Shown here: in pieces, positions 15,648 to 24,107 of the stretch | How positions within the stretch are numbered: position 1 is the stretch's first letter | How the letters are laid out: every line of letters starts with the position of its first letter | Assembly (NCBI GenBank): GCA_017528045.1 | Contig: JAFXPG010000016.1 | Span: 1-52,776 of the forward strand | DNA length: 52,776 nucleotides | Source: Alphaproteobacteria bacterium | Lineage (GTDB): Bacteria; Pseudomonadota; Alphaproteobacteria; Rs-D84 | Direction of reading: 5' to 3' | Position numbers and translations under genes: made by a program | Notes under the pieces: generated by a model | Told to the model about the DNA's origin: nothing | Database searches by the model: none | Seen by the model: the letters and a program-made list of their open reading frames with translations, nothing else

Positions 15648-16889
15648 GTGAATATTTTTTTAATTCTTTTATCTGTGTTATTCATGGGGGGATATTACAT
15701 TATATCCAGTCCATCCCAGCGCATAAATAAACAAGAAACAGAATATGCTATAAAAAAAGCCGATTTACGTTCTATCGCAGAATGTGTTGTTGCAACTCAA
15801 AATGCAGCTATGTATGGTGAAGAATTTTTAAATGAATGTGTTGAAAGATATGACGTTATAAGCCAGTATGTTTGTATGAATAATAAATATAATATTGTTT
15901 CTTGTGATTCTGAAAATGGCAAAGATCCTGATTTCAGTTTCATAATAACAACCAGTTCACAATTACCAGAAACAGAATACAATAATATGTTAGAAATTTT
16001 AGAACAATACTATCCAGATGCTGGTACATTTGGTGTATTTATAAACCCTAATATAATGTCAGCAGGTTCCATTGGAAACCGTACTATACCACAAAAAGTT
16101 ATTGATGCTGCAAAATTAACAGATGGACAATTAATATACCTTATGCAATATAAAATCCCAGATTTAACCATAGAATATCCAACAATTGAAAATTCAGATA
16201 TAACATGTCCACCTGGGACTATGAAAACTTACAGATTTGGACGTTGGCAATGTGTTGAATATAATTATAAAATATCATGTACAGGCGACACTATTTGGGA
16301 TTCTGATTTAAATGAATGTGTCGCTGACGAAAACAGAAAACCTTTGTGTGCAAACAATCAAACTGCTGTTATGGTTGATGATGTGTGGGAATGCATTGAT
16401 CCTTTTGCAGATAAAAACTGTCCAGATGGAATGGTTGCCAGATTAAATTATAATTCACTAGAATGGGAATGTGTCGAAGATCCAAACGCGGTAAAAACAG
16501 TAAAAAAATGTGATAACATCATACGTTCTGCACATAAACAAGGCACCATAGGAACAACTTTGCGTGTTCGTTCTATATCTTGCACAGATTGTGAGACTTT
16601 GTTTGTAGACGAAGAAACTTGTGAAAGTTATTGCATACCAGATACAAAAAAATTATCTGATCCAAAATGTTATGATGGCGATATTTCTGAATGTTCAGGC
16701 CCAACACGTGGAATATATTTTGGTTTTTCCCACAAATCACGAATTGATAATATAGAAGCCTTGAAAGATTCAACTGTTTATTTGGACAAACAACACAGTC
16801 AAAACAGAAAATTCAACTGTATGGATTGTGGTGAAAAATTATTAGATACAGAAGCTTCTGTGACCCCATATACCGCTGTTTGTAAATAA
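15648..16889 (+). CDS. Membrane-anchored/exported Cys-rich protein, unknown
   Basis: 413 residues. The start is GTG at 15648, chosen because AAGAGAG lies just upstream and the N-terminal hydrophobic anchor (MNIFLILLSVLFMGGYYII) begins there. The rest is extracytoplasmic, with many cysteines in pairs (CPPGTMKTYRFGRWQCVEYN, CANNQTAVMVDDVWECIDP, CPDGMV), at least three units of a C-x-n-W-x-C-V/I pattern. The single N-terminal anchor followed by a helix resembles minor pilin-like proteins, but no prepilin site is evident. Divergent from lptE. Function unknown. Confidence 0.75.
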   Translation: MNIFLILLSVLFMGGYYIISSPSQRINKQETEYAIKKADLRSIAECVVATQNAAMYGEEFLNECVERYDVISQYVCMNNKYNIVSCDSENGKDPDFSFIITTSSQLPETEYNNMLEILEQYYPDAGTFGVFINPNIMSAGSIGNRTIPQKVIDAAKLTDGQLIYLMQYKIPDLTIEYPTIENSDITCPPGTMKTYRFGRWQCVEYNYKISCTGDTIWDSDLNECVADENRKPLCANNQTAVMVDDVWECIDPFADKNCPDGMVARLNYNSLEWECVEDPNAVKTVKKCDNIIRSAHKQGTIGTTLRVRSISCTDCETLFVDEETCESYCIPDTKKLSDPKCYDGDISECSGPTRGIYFGFSHKSRIDNIEALKDSTVYLDKQHSQNRKFNCMDCGEKLLDTEASVTPYTAVCK

Positions 16890-16952
16890 AAATTTATTGA
16901 ATTTCAACCAATTAATAATTACAATATTGTGCGTAAAAGAAAGGAGTTAAGT

Positions 16953-17975
16953 ATGAAAACAGCTGTAATATTAGCAATAATAGCTATTTTTGGGATTTTA
17001 GGTTATTTTATTTTTCCATGTAATAAATGGGATAATGTGTTTCCGAAAAATCCGAATGTTATTACACAAAAAGTACATTTTCATAACAGATATGGAATAG
17101 AATTGGTTGGTGATTTATATATTCCAAAGAATAAAACATCTGAAAAAATGCCTGCTATTGCTGTATCTGGTCCATTTGGTGCTGTCAAAGAACAATCTTC
17201 TGGATTATACGCACAAGAAATGGCATCTAGAGGTTTTATTACATTAGCATTTGATCCTTCTTTCACAGGAGAAAGTGGTGGTAAAGTTCGTTATGTTGCA
17301 TCACCAGATATAAATACAGAAGACTTTTCTGCTGCGGTAGATTATTTATCTAATCGACCAGATGTAGATGCGGAAAAAATAGGTATTATAGGTATATGTG
17401 GTTGGGGTGGCATGGCAATAAATGCTGCTGCTATGGATACAAGAATCAAAGCAACAGTTGCATCAACAATGTATGATATGACACGTGTAACTGCAAATGG
17501 ATATTTTGACGCTGATGATAATGCAGATGCACGCTTTGCAACCAAAAAGGCATTAAACGAACAACGTACCATTGATTATAAAAATGGTAAATATGATTTG
17601 GCAGGTGGTGTAATTGACCCATTACCAGAAGATGCACCACAATTCGTAAAAGACTATTATGCATATTACAAAACACCACGTGGATATCATAAACGTTCTT
17701 TGAATTCAAACGGTGGATGGAACAAAACAAGTTCTTTGTCTTTCATTAATATGCCTATTTTACAACGTGCAGATGAAATACGTACACCTGTATTATTGGT
17801 TCATGGGGAAAAAGCTCACAGTCGTTATTTCAGCGAAGATGCCTTTAAAAAATTAAAAGGTAAAAATAAAGAATTAATGATTATTCCAGGTGCAAACCAT
17901 GTTGATTTATACGATAACATGGAAAAAATACCTTTTAATAAGTTAGAACAATTCTTTAAGACAAATTTAAAATAA
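16953..17975 (+). CDS. Alpha/beta hydrolase with Cys nucleophile elbow
   Basis: 340 residues from the ATG at 16953 (AAGGAG 8 bases upstream). An N-terminal hydrophobic segment (AVILAIIAIFGILGYFIF) anchors or exports it. Hydrolase-fold features: oxyanion strand AIAVSGPFGAVKE, nucleophile elbow GIICGWGG region (residues IGIIGICGWGG, a G-x-C-x-G rather than G-x-S-x-G), acid strand PVLLVHGEKAHS, and His in PGANHVDLYD. The cysteine nucleophile resembles dienelactone hydrolases. Substrate unknown. Its stop overlaps the next start by one base (TAATG). Confidence 0.85.
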   Translation: MKTAVILAIIAIFGILGYFIFPCNKWDNVFPKNPNVITQKVHFHNRYGIELVGDLYIPKNKTSEKMPAIAVSGPFGAVKEQSSGLYAQEMASRGFITLAFDPSFTGESGGKVRYVASPDINTEDFSAAVDYLSNRPDVDAEKIGIIGICGWGGMAINAAAMDTRIKATVASTMYDMTRVTANGYFDADDNADARFATKKALNEQRTIDYKNGKYDLAGGVIDPLPEDAPQFVKDYYAYYKTPRGYHKRSLNSNGGWNKTSSLSFINMPILQRADEIRTPVLLVHGEKAHSRYFSEDAFKKLKGKNKELMIIPGANHVDLYDNMEKIPFNKLEQFFKTNLK

Positions 17976-18319
17976 TGAAACAAAAAATTATAAAATTTAT
18001 AAATAAGAAATATAATGTCGCCCCAGAATACCTGTGGCGACGTTATCCTTCTTATTGTATATTCAGACATTCAAATAATAAAAAATGGTTTGCACTTATC
18101 GGATCTGTACCATATAAAACTTTAAAAATACCAGGCAATGGAATGGTAGATATAATAAATCTTAAAACAGATAATATTGATTTTTTATATGGGGTACCAG
18201 GAATTTTACCGGCATATCATATGAATAAAAACAAATGGATAACAGTGCTATTAGACGGAACATTACCAGAAAAAAACATTCAACAATTAATAAACATGTC
18301 TTATGATTTAACACTGTAA
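17975..18319 (+). CDS. MmcQ/YjbR-family protein
   Basis: 114 residues of the MmcQ/YjbR (CyaY-like fold) type: W-RYPSYCIFRHSNNKKWFALI, a central 'KTDN..FLYGVPGILPAYHMNKNKWITVLLDG' stretch and a C-terminal helix. Family members bind DNA or are uncharacterised. Translationally coupled to the hydrolase gene. Confidence 0.85.
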   Translation: MKQKIIKFINKKYNVAPEYLWRRYPSYCIFRHSNNKKWFALIGSVPYKTLKIPGNGMVDIINLKTDNIDFLYGVPGILPAYHMNKNKWITVLLDGTLPEKNIQQLINMSYDLTL

Positions 18320-18320
18320 A

Positions 18321-18351
18321 AAAAATACAGCTTTAATTGCGGTATTTTTTT
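18321..18351. terminator. Intrinsic terminator between convergent genes
   Basis: AAAATAC-a-GC/GC-g-GTATTTT hairpin flanked by A and T runs, serving both the MmcQ-like gene and the aldo/keto reductase gene. Confidence 0.65.
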
Positions 18352-18364
18352 ATCTTTATAAAAA

Positions 18365-19333
18365 TCAATCTTCGGGATTCCATTGAGTAAACCATTTAAC
18401 TTGATCTTCATATGACATATTGAAATAACGTGCTTCTTTGTTCAAAGCGCGTATTTTATCCATTTCTTCATCAGACAAATCAAAATCAAATACATCTATA
18501 TTTTCTTTGATATAATCTGGGTTTGATGCACCAGGAATTACAGAAAAACCTTCTTGGATGTGCCAACGAATAATAACCTGGGCTGCTGTTTTGCCATGTG
18601 ATGCACCAATTTTATTTAATACTGGGTCGCGTAAGATTTCGCCATGACTGTCACGTCCGCCCAGTGGGAACCAACATTCTTGGGCAATGTTGTTTTTCTT
18701 TAACATCTCTTGCCAATGTTTTCTTTGTGCATATGGATGACATTCAATCTGCATGATTTGGGGTTTAATGGTTGCAGATTCAACCAAAGAATTGAATATT
18801 TCATCACTGGCATCAAAGTTAGAAATACCAATCGCACGAACTTTTCCAGATTTTACAACTTCTTCCAGTTCTTTCCATCCTTCAATATAGTTTCCGACAG
18901 GTTGGTGGAAATAAACCAAATCAACATATTCCAACCCCAAACGATTTAACATTCTGTCTATTGATGCGGCGGTATTGCCTTTGCCGTATTCATTTTGCCA
19001 CAATTTACTGGTCACCCAGATTTGGTCACGTGGAATTCCACTATCTTTAATAGCACGACCAACACTGCGCTCGTTTCTATATGCATGTGCTGTATCAATA
19101 TGACGATACCCATTTTGCAGAGCGGTCAATACAGCATTGTATGCTTCACCAGAATCTTCTGATAATTGGTATGTTCCCAAACCAAATGCCGGCATTTTTA
19201 CACCATTGTTTAATTCTATAACACAAGTGTCATGATTCATACATTTCTCCTTTTGTTTTTCTGTGTCTGATTGATTGCACGCACATAGTGCCAATGCGCC
19301 AACTGTTGCGATTGTTTTTATAATTTTGTTCAT
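18365..19333 (-). CDS. Aldo/keto reductase with a lipoprotein signal
   Basis: 322 residues. The signal MNKIIKTIATVGALALCAC has a lipobox-like LCAC (Cys19), followed by a complete AKR barrel: GLGTYQL, catalytic Asp/Tyr in HIDTAHAYRNE, Lys in WVTSKLW, His in DLVYFHQP, and the cofactor end SVIPGASNP...N. AKRs use cytoplasmic NADPH, so a lipoprotein form is odd. Divergent from the flavodoxin operon with a shared, palindrome-bearing promoter region (19359-19424); AAGGAGAT precedes the ATG. Confidence 0.88.
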   Translation of the reverse strand: MNKIIKTIATVGALALCACNQSDTEKQKEKCMNHDTCVIELNNGVKMPAFGLGTYQLSEDSGEAYNAVLTALQNGYRHIDTAHAYRNERSVGRAIKDSGIPRDQIWVTSKLWQNEYGKGNTAASIDRMLNRLGLEYVDLVYFHQPVGNYIEGWKELEEVVKSGKVRAIGISNFDASDEIFNSLVESATIKPQIMQIECHPYAQRKHWQEMLKKNNIAQECWFPLGGRDSHGEILRDPVLNKIGASHGKTAAQVIIRWHIQEGFSVIPGASNPDYIKENIDVFDFDLSDEEMDKIRALNKEARYFNMSYEDQVKWFTQWNPED

Positions 19334-19358
19334 CTTTATCTCCTTTGGTTATGATTGT

Positions 19359-19387
19359 ATCATAACATTTGACTGACCGATAGTCAA
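19359..19387 (-). promoter_or_regulatory. Promoter of the AKR gene overlapping a TetR-type operator
   Basis: On the minus strand TTGACT, 17 bp, TATGAT. The -35 is half of the palindrome TTGACTGACCGATAGTCAA (19369-19387). Confidence 0.7.
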
Positions 19388-19395
19388 TAAAATTA

Positions 19396-19424
19396 TTGAC
19401 TGCGGGTCAATAAAAATATATAAT
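19396..19424 (+). promoter_or_regulatory. Promoter of the flavodoxin-tetR operon overlapping a second operator
   Basis: TTGACT (19396-19401), 17 bp, TATAAT (19419-19424). The -35 is half of palindrome TTGACTGCGGGTCAA (19396-19410), related to the operator on the other side; probably bound by the TetR protein at 20525. Confidence 0.75.
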
Positions 19425-19446
19425 AATTAACTCAAAGGAGTTTTAA

Positions 19447-19962
19447 ATGAAATCTATCGTTTTGTATTTTTCAAAAAAGGGGCAAAATTATTCTGGTGGT
19501 TCAATTGTTAATTTAACCAAAGGAAACACTGCGATTATATCGGAATATATTCATGATGTTGTTGGTGCCGATTTATTCGAAATTGAATCTGTAAATGACT
19601 ATCCAATTGATTATTACGAATGTACTGACGTTGCAAAACAAGAATTGCGCGACAATATACGTCCTTATGCAAAACAAACACCTGGCGATTTATCAGAATA
19701 TGATACTGTGTTCATTGGTGGACCAATTTGGTGGGGAACATACCCAATGCCAATGTTCAGCGTGTTGGAAAAAATAGATTGGTCTGGTAAAACGATTATG
19801 CCCTTTTCTACACATGAAGGTTCCGGTCTTGGTAATGTTGAACGCGATATAAGAAAATTGTGCGTTGGCGCAAATGTAAAACCAGGATTGGCAATTTATG
19901 GTTCATCGGTTGCGTCTGCTAAATCAGATGTTGAAAAATGGATAAAAAATAATTTAAAATAA
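19447..19962 (+). CDS. Flavodoxin-like protein (cytoplasmic)
   Basis: 171 residues. FMN phosphate-binding region IVLYFSKKGQNYSGG at the N-terminus, the FIGGPIWWGTYPMPMFS loop typical of the Flavodoxin_4/COG0716-type small flavoproteins, and FSTHEGSGLGNVERDI. No signal peptide. First gene of flavodoxin-flavodoxin-tetR; CAAAGGAG upstream. Confidence 0.87.
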   Translation: MKSIVLYFSKKGQNYSGGSIVNLTKGNTAIISEYIHDVVGADLFEIESVNDYPIDYYECTDVAKQELRDNIRPYAKQTPGDLSEYDTVFIGGPIWWGTYPMPMFSVLEKIDWSGKTIMPFSTHEGSGLGNVERDIRKLCVGANVKPGLAIYGSSVASAKSDVEKWIKNNLK

Positions 19963-19980
19963 GAAGTAAAGGAGATTTTT

Positions 19981-20523
19981 ATGAAAAAATTATTTGTTAG
20001 TATAGCGATGTGTTTGGCGGCAATAACTGGTGCCGATGCGAAAAATCTAACAGTGTATTTTTCTGTGTCTGGTAATACAGAAAGATTGGCAAATGCAATT
20101 CATGAAAATGCCGGTGGCGACATTATTCGTATTGAACCGTTGAATCCATATCCGGTTGATGATTATCACAACAAAAGTTTTACAGACCTTGCACAACAAG
20201 AAAAAACAGATGGCACGCGTCCTGAAATCAAAGATATTGATATAAATCTGGACGAATATGATACAATATTTATTGGATATCCAATTTGGTGGGGTTCAAT
20301 GCCAATGGCGGTTTATACTTTCTTTGATAAATATGATTTGTCGGGCAAAACCATCGCACCATTTAACACGCACGAGGGTTCTGGTGCGGGGGATAGTCAT
20401 GGCGAAATAATGCGTCTTGAACCAGATGCAACAATTGTAGATGGCTTGTCAGTGTATGGAAGCAATACAACCGAAGACCAAAGCGAAACAGTAAAATCTT
20501 GGCTGGAAAAAATAGGAAAATAA
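19981..20523 (+). CDS. Flavodoxin-like protein with signal peptide
   Basis: 180 residues. The Sec-type signal MKKLFVSIAMCLAAITGADA precedes a flavodoxin: LTVYFSVSGNTERLANAI (FMN phosphate loop), FIGYPIWWGSMPMAVYTF, NTHEGSGAGDSH. A paralogue of the preceding gene, but predicted periplasmic. FMN would have to be supplied outside the cytoplasm, so either the partner is the exported AKR at 18365 or the protein accepts electrons from the membrane; both are inference. Confidence 0.85.
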   Translation: MKKLFVSIAMCLAAITGADAKNLTVYFSVSGNTERLANAIHENAGGDIIRIEPLNPYPVDDYHNKSFTDLAQQEKTDGTRPEIKDIDINLDEYDTIFIGYPIWWGSMPMAVYTFFDKYDLSGKTIAPFNTHEGSGAGDSHGEIMRLEPDATIVDGLSVYGSNTTEDQSETVKSWLEKIGK

Positions 20524-20524
20524 A

Positions 20525-21133
20525 ATGAATTTGCGCGAAAAAGCAGCATTAGAAACACATAAAAAATTATTAAAAATCGGCAAAAAACTGATTATAAAAA
20601 ACGGATTACAAAACGTATCTGTCGAAGATATAACTAATGCTGCTGGTGTCGCAAAAGGAACGTTTTATACATACTTTAAACGCAAAGAAGATATAGTTTA
20701 TGAAATATGTCGCGAACCATTTGGAGAAATAGCCAAGCGTTTTAAAAACAGTAAAGAAACAGATATAAATAAAAAATTATACGAATATTTTAACGATTTT
20801 ATGTATGAAATTCAAAGGTATGGTATAAATGTTTGTCGTGAATGGCTACGTGACGTTATTACGCCCGCAAATGTAACAGATTCTAAAGACACAAAAAAAT
20901 GGCAATATGACACCCAAACATTGCTAGATATATTAAATTTTGCTGTGAAAAACGGAGAGCTGAAACAAAACACACCAACAAAAATATTAACCCATATAAT
21001 TATAACTCAATTATACGGTATGATGATATGTTGGTGTATGTCTGATGCAGAATTCGAACCATCAAAATGGACCAAAGAATTTTGTGAAATACAATTAAAC
21101 AACATTTTAAAACCATATATAAATAAACATTAA
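20525..21133 (+). CDS. TetR-family transcriptional regulator
   Basis: 202 residues. The N-terminal helix-turn-helix is canonical (LIIKNGLQNVSVEDITNAAGVAKGTFYTYFKRKEDIVYEI), followed by a helical ligand-binding domain. It starts one base after the second flavodoxin gene stops, the third gene of its operon. It probably represses both divergent promoters through the palindromes at 19369-19387 and 19396-19410; the ligand may be an oxidised or electrophilic compound (inference). Confidence 0.9.
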   Translation: MNLREKAALETHKKLLKIGKKLIIKNGLQNVSVEDITNAAGVAKGTFYTYFKRKEDIVYEICREPFGEIAKRFKNSKETDINKKLYEYFNDFMYEIQRYGINVCREWLRDVITPANVTDSKDTKKWQYDTQTLLDILNFAVKNGELKQNTPTKILTHIIITQLYGMMICWCMSDAEFEPSKWTKEFCEIQLNNILKPYINKH

Positions 21134-21159
21134 AGACCAATAAATATTTGGTCTTTTTT
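21132..21159 (+). terminator. Terminator of the flavodoxin-tetR operon
   Basis: AAAGACCAA/TTGGTCTTT hairpin plus T-run. Confidence 0.75.
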
Positions 21160-21218
21160 ATTTTGTCACATCATATATACAATTCAGATAGCTTGATACC
21201 CTTTTTTACAAAAATATA

Positions 21219-21246
21219 TTGACAATACAAACATTTTGTCTATAGT
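21219..21246 (+). promoter_or_regulatory. Promoter directly abutting an ATG (leaderless)
   Basis: TTGACA (21219-21224), 16 bp, TATAGT (21241-21246); only seven bases separate the -10 from the ATG at 21254 and there is no Shine-Dalgarno. Confidence 0.6.
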
Positions 21247-21253
21247 ATTTACC

Positions 21254-22063
21254 ATGATTATTATAGACAGGCTTTTTAGTTTATTTCGACGCAAGGTAAT
21301 CAAAGATTCGCCTGTTGTTGTTATGCATTCCAAAATTATAGATGATAAACCGGTGGTAAAATACGTGGAACGCGTAATAAACGCAAACAACGTGGATGCA
21401 TATCGCTCTGGACGTACACAGTTTGTCGGTGGTGATCATGTAAACGGTGCTAAATACGTTGTTGTTTACAGATACGTTATTGATCCATATTTGCATCTTG
21501 AACCAGATGATCAAATAATCCAAGACATAGAATTTATGCAAGCAAACGAAGATAAAACTATCAAACATGAAACAAAACACATGAAAAATGACAGTTTTGG
21601 CAATCCGTTGTTTGTGGTGACTAATTATTATGAAATGACTGGATTATATGCTTTTGATGAAGTATCTGCATACGCTACAGCATATTTAAAACACGACAAA
21701 CCAAATCACAGAGAAGTTTGTGATGCTGTTTCACACGGGATAGACGATTTGTTGGAACGTAAATCTGTATATATCCCAAAACATGTTAATCAGGTTGCTG
21801 GTCTGATAGGCTTTAAAATTACAGCAAAAAATGCAGAAAGCACTTTGATGCACAACTGGGAACCACCAAAGCAGTATTCACAAACATTTAATGCAATTGC
21901 GCATGGATATCTAACTTTTGATGGCCAGGGTGTACGTGATGAAAACGGTATGATACCTGCAGAATTGAAAGAAAAATTAAAACATTTACGTCATGAATAC
22001 GAAGACGCAACATCACAAACATTGCGTATGATTATGGAAAGATTTACACGTGGTCAAAAATAA
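21254..22063 (+). CDS. Hypothetical protein with HExxH motif
   Basis: 269 residues from the ATG at 21254; the transcript appears leaderless. It contains HETKH (residues 105-109), matching the zincin HExxH pattern, and a downstream FDEVSAYATAY with Glu136 as a possible third ligand. That spacing and the E-x-x-A/S context are seen in several small metallopeptidases, but the rest of the chain (DAYRSGRTQFVGGDHVNGAKYVVVYR) is not familiar. No signal peptide. A peptidase role is only a hypothesis. Confidence 0.6.
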   Translation: MIIIDRLFSLFRRKVIKDSPVVVMHSKIIDDKPVVKYVERVINANNVDAYRSGRTQFVGGDHVNGAKYVVVYRYVIDPYLHLEPDDQIIQDIEFMQANEDKTIKHETKHMKNDSFGNPLFVVTNYYEMTGLYAFDEVSAYATAYLKHDKPNHREVCDAVSHGIDDLLERKSVYIPKHVNQVAGLIGFKITAKNAESTLMHNWEPPKQYSQTFNAIAHGYLTFDGQGVRDENGMIPAELKEKLKHLRHEYEDATSQTLRMIMERFTRGQK

Positions 22064-22091
22064 ACAACACAAGTTTGATATAGCAAAAAAA

Positions 22092-22592
22092 TTACAACAA
22101 ATACCTAACATCACAAATCGGTCTATGTTCTTTGGATGATACAGATTCCATTTTGTTGTTTTTAATTTCAAATTTTTCAATTTTTGCCTTTGTTGGTTCC
22201 ATATAATCAGCACCGATATTTCTTGATGCACTTGTTATTACGAAAGGTTGCATTTGGAATTTATAAGCACGCAAAACACAATCTGCACCTTCTAAGGTTG
22301 TTAATCGTTCCAGTTTTTTACCATTATCAAGGTATATATCATAATAAGTATAAGAATGCGCGGTTCCCGTCACAAAACGACCACGTTTAATTGTGTCTTT
22401 GATACCGTTATTATTAACATCGATATAGAAAGTATCTATTTGTTTTATTCCGTAATTATCAGCAGACAAATCAAACCTTTCTGTTTTATCTGGTTTGATC
22501 AAACCATCAGAAAAAACACCTGTATATTCAACTTGCTTTGTGCAAGATACGCACAATAATAAAACGAAAAAATTAATCAACACTTTCCGCAT
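22092..22592 (-). CDS. Lipoprotein, unknown, overlapping the MuF-like gene
   Basis: 166 residues from the ATG at 22592: MRKVLINFFVLLLCVSCTKQ is a lipoprotein signal with Cys17. The mature part has a Ca-binding-like segment FYIDVNNNGIKDTI and ends CDVRYLL. Its start lies 20 bases inside the upstream gene (stop at 22573), implying coupled synthesis. That arrangement, a lipoprotein directly after a protein with a toxin-like tail, would suit an immunity protein, but nothing in the sequence proves it. Confidence 0.7.
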   Translation of the reverse strand: MRKVLINFFVLLLCVSCTKQVEYTGVFSDGLIKPDKTERFDLSADNYGIKQIDTFYIDVNNNGIKDTIKRGRFVTGTAHSYTYYDIYLDNGKKLERLTTLEGADCVLRAYKFQMQPFVITSASRNIGADYMEPTKAKIEKFEIKNNKMESVSSKEHRPICDVRYLL

Positions 22593-23178
22593 GACATCTG
22601 CATCCGTATTCTTCGCCTGGATGAGGTGTATCATACCATGTTCTTATCTCTCCGTCCAGTGCTTCATGTTCTGGTAGAACTTTATCATCACCGACAGTGA
22701 CCCAAATGTATTTTTCATATTTAGGAACCAGGCGTTTTTTACCTGATATATTCCCTTCATGTTTAGTCATTGCTTTCACCAATTTTAATAAATTATCTTT
22801 GGAAAGATTATTCATAGGTGTTGAACGCAGGAAACCAGTTTGTCTTTCTATAGATTTTAAATAATTTTCAACATTGTTTTCATTTGGTGGCGCATATCTA
22901 TTTATTGCCCCTTCTATTGTTAGATTTTGATAAGCATTTGTTGATAACAAACCAGCCATAGCATTAAAACCTGTCGCAGCATCTGGAAATATAGCAAATC
23001 TTCCATCCGTTCCAATTGCTCCTTTATCACGTGTGAATTTTCCATATTCCAGATTACCCGGATTATTATTGCGCCAGGCGCGACTGCCACCACTGAATTC
23101 ATAAATGTTTCCGTCGTTTCCAACATACATTCTGGTTGTACCAATTCCTGGAAATGCGGATATATAGGTAGTTTCCAT
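22573..23178 (-). CDS. Two-domain protein: NNNPGNL domain plus MuF-like C-terminus
   Basis: 201 residues. The N-terminal half carries RAWRNNNPGNLEYG...GAIGTDGRFAIFPDAATGFNAMAGLL, a motif of phage-associated structural/peptidoglycan-related proteins. The end LDGEIRTWYDTPHPGEEYGCRCHAE matches the conserved tail of phage Mu gpF-type head-morphogenesis proteins (PG-E-x-x-GCRC), which also appears as a toxin domain in secreted proteins. No signal peptide. AAGGAG precedes the ATG. The promoter (23241-23269) is followed by an intrinsic terminator (23200-23224) before the gene. A mobile-element or effector origin is inferred. Confidence 0.75.
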   Translation of the reverse strand: METTYISAFPGIGTTRMYVGNDGNIYEFSGGSRAWRNNNPGNLEYGKFTRDKGAIGTDGRFAIFPDAATGFNAMAGLLSTNAYQNLTIEGAINRYAPPNENNVENYLKSIERQTGFLRSTPMNNLSKDNLLKLVKAMTKHEGNISGKKRLVPKYEKYIWVTVGDDKVLPEHEALDGEIRTWYDTPHPGEEYGCRCHAESVD

Positions 23179-23199
23179 TTATAACTCCTTGTATTAAAT

Positions 23200-23224
23200 A
23201 AAAAAAAGACGGCAAAATGCCGTC
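23200..23224 (-). terminator. Leader terminator upstream of the MuF-like gene
   Basis: On the minus strand GACGGC-ATTTT-GCCGTC followed by eight T, located between its promoter and ribosome site: a probable attenuator. Confidence 0.65.
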
Positions 23225-23240
23225 CGTCAAAGTTGTTTAC

Positions 23241-23269
23241 ATTATATCACAAAACACCAAAAAAAGCAA
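23241..23269 (-). promoter_or_regulatory. Promoter of the MuF-like gene
   Basis: Minus strand TTGCTT, 17 bp, TATAAT. Confidence 0.65.
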
Positions 23270-23279
23270 TATCAAAACA

Positions 23280-23356
23280 CCATCTGTGCAATTCACAAAT
23301 TGATTTTATTCGTGAATTGTTGCGGTTTGGGAAAGATGTTAAGGTGTTTTTGATGT
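23280..23356. repeat. Dispersed intergenic repeat, copy 1
   Basis: Begins CCATCTGTGCAATTCACAAA and continues to a GGGAAAGAtgTtAA block. The opening is shared with 25441 and the end with 24049 and 25492. Confidence 0.5.
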
Positions 23357-23412
23357 ACTTATTGAAAAATCATGGTATATTGCGGTATGTTGAATAACAA
23401 AAAGAGCACGCT

Positions 23413-24009
23413 ATGCATTATTTAATAGATTTGGATAATACTTTATTAACAACTTTCTTTTTTGATAAAGATAACAACGTAAACTTCTATTGGTCACAGA
23501 ATTTTAAAAACGATTTTGGACAATCACCAAGAATTTTAAAAGATTTATTCTGTGAACCATTTTTAACTATATTGCGAACCAATGATGATTTACGGCCATA
23601 CGTTAATACTTTCTTGCAAAAACATAATTTAAAAATAACAGCGGAAGAATTTTTGGAATATTGGTTGTCCCGGGATTCGCGAATCAATCCAGATGTTTTA
23701 GATTGGATCCGCAAACATCATAATCAAGAAAACCATTTTCATATTGCTTCTAACCAACCAAATGTTCGTATGAACTATATTTGGGAACATAGACCAGAAT
23801 TGCATGAATTTTTTGAAAATATTTTTATATCTGCCAACATAGGAACATCAAAACCTGACCCTGTGTTTTTTATAAAAATACAACAAAAACTGAAAGTCCC
23901 CTTTTCTGAAATTTGTTTGATAGATGATGAACCTAAAAACATACAATCTGCGAAAACTTTAGGCATGCAAACCGTATTGTTTAATTCAACGAACGACTTG
24001 CCTGAGTGA
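23413..24009 (+). CDS. HAD-superfamily hydrolase
   Basis: 198 residues. Motif I YLIDLDNTLL (nucleophile Asp), motif II IASNQPN, motif III lysine in GTSKPDPVFF, motif IV LIDDEPKNIQSAKTLGM: a complete haloacid-dehalogenase phosphatase with a helical cap, of the general HAD-IA type. Substrate not predictable. Monocistronic, with the TGA stop rare in this window. Confidence 0.87.
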   Translation: MHYLIDLDNTLLTTFFFDKDNNVNFYWSQNFKNDFGQSPRILKDLFCEPFLTILRTNDDLRPYVNTFLQKHNLKITAEEFLEYWLSRDSRINPDVLDWIRKHHNQENHFHIASNQPNVRMNYIWEHRPELHEFFENIFISANIGTSKPDPVFFIKIQQKLKVPFSEICLIDDEPKNIQSAKTLGMQTVLFNSTNDLPE

Positions 24010-24085
24010 TTATAAATATTGCAACAAATAGATTTTATTGTCGTTCGGGAAAGAAATAAAAACGTTTTTGCAGAATTTGTGATAT
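24010..24085. repeat. Dispersed intergenic repeat, copy 2
   Basis: Carries GATTTTATTGTCGTTC-GGGAAAGAAATAAAAA-CGTTTTTG, matching the second half of copies 1 and 3. Confidence 0.4.
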
Positions 24086-24107
24086 AATCTCAGGAAAGGA
24101 TCAGCAA

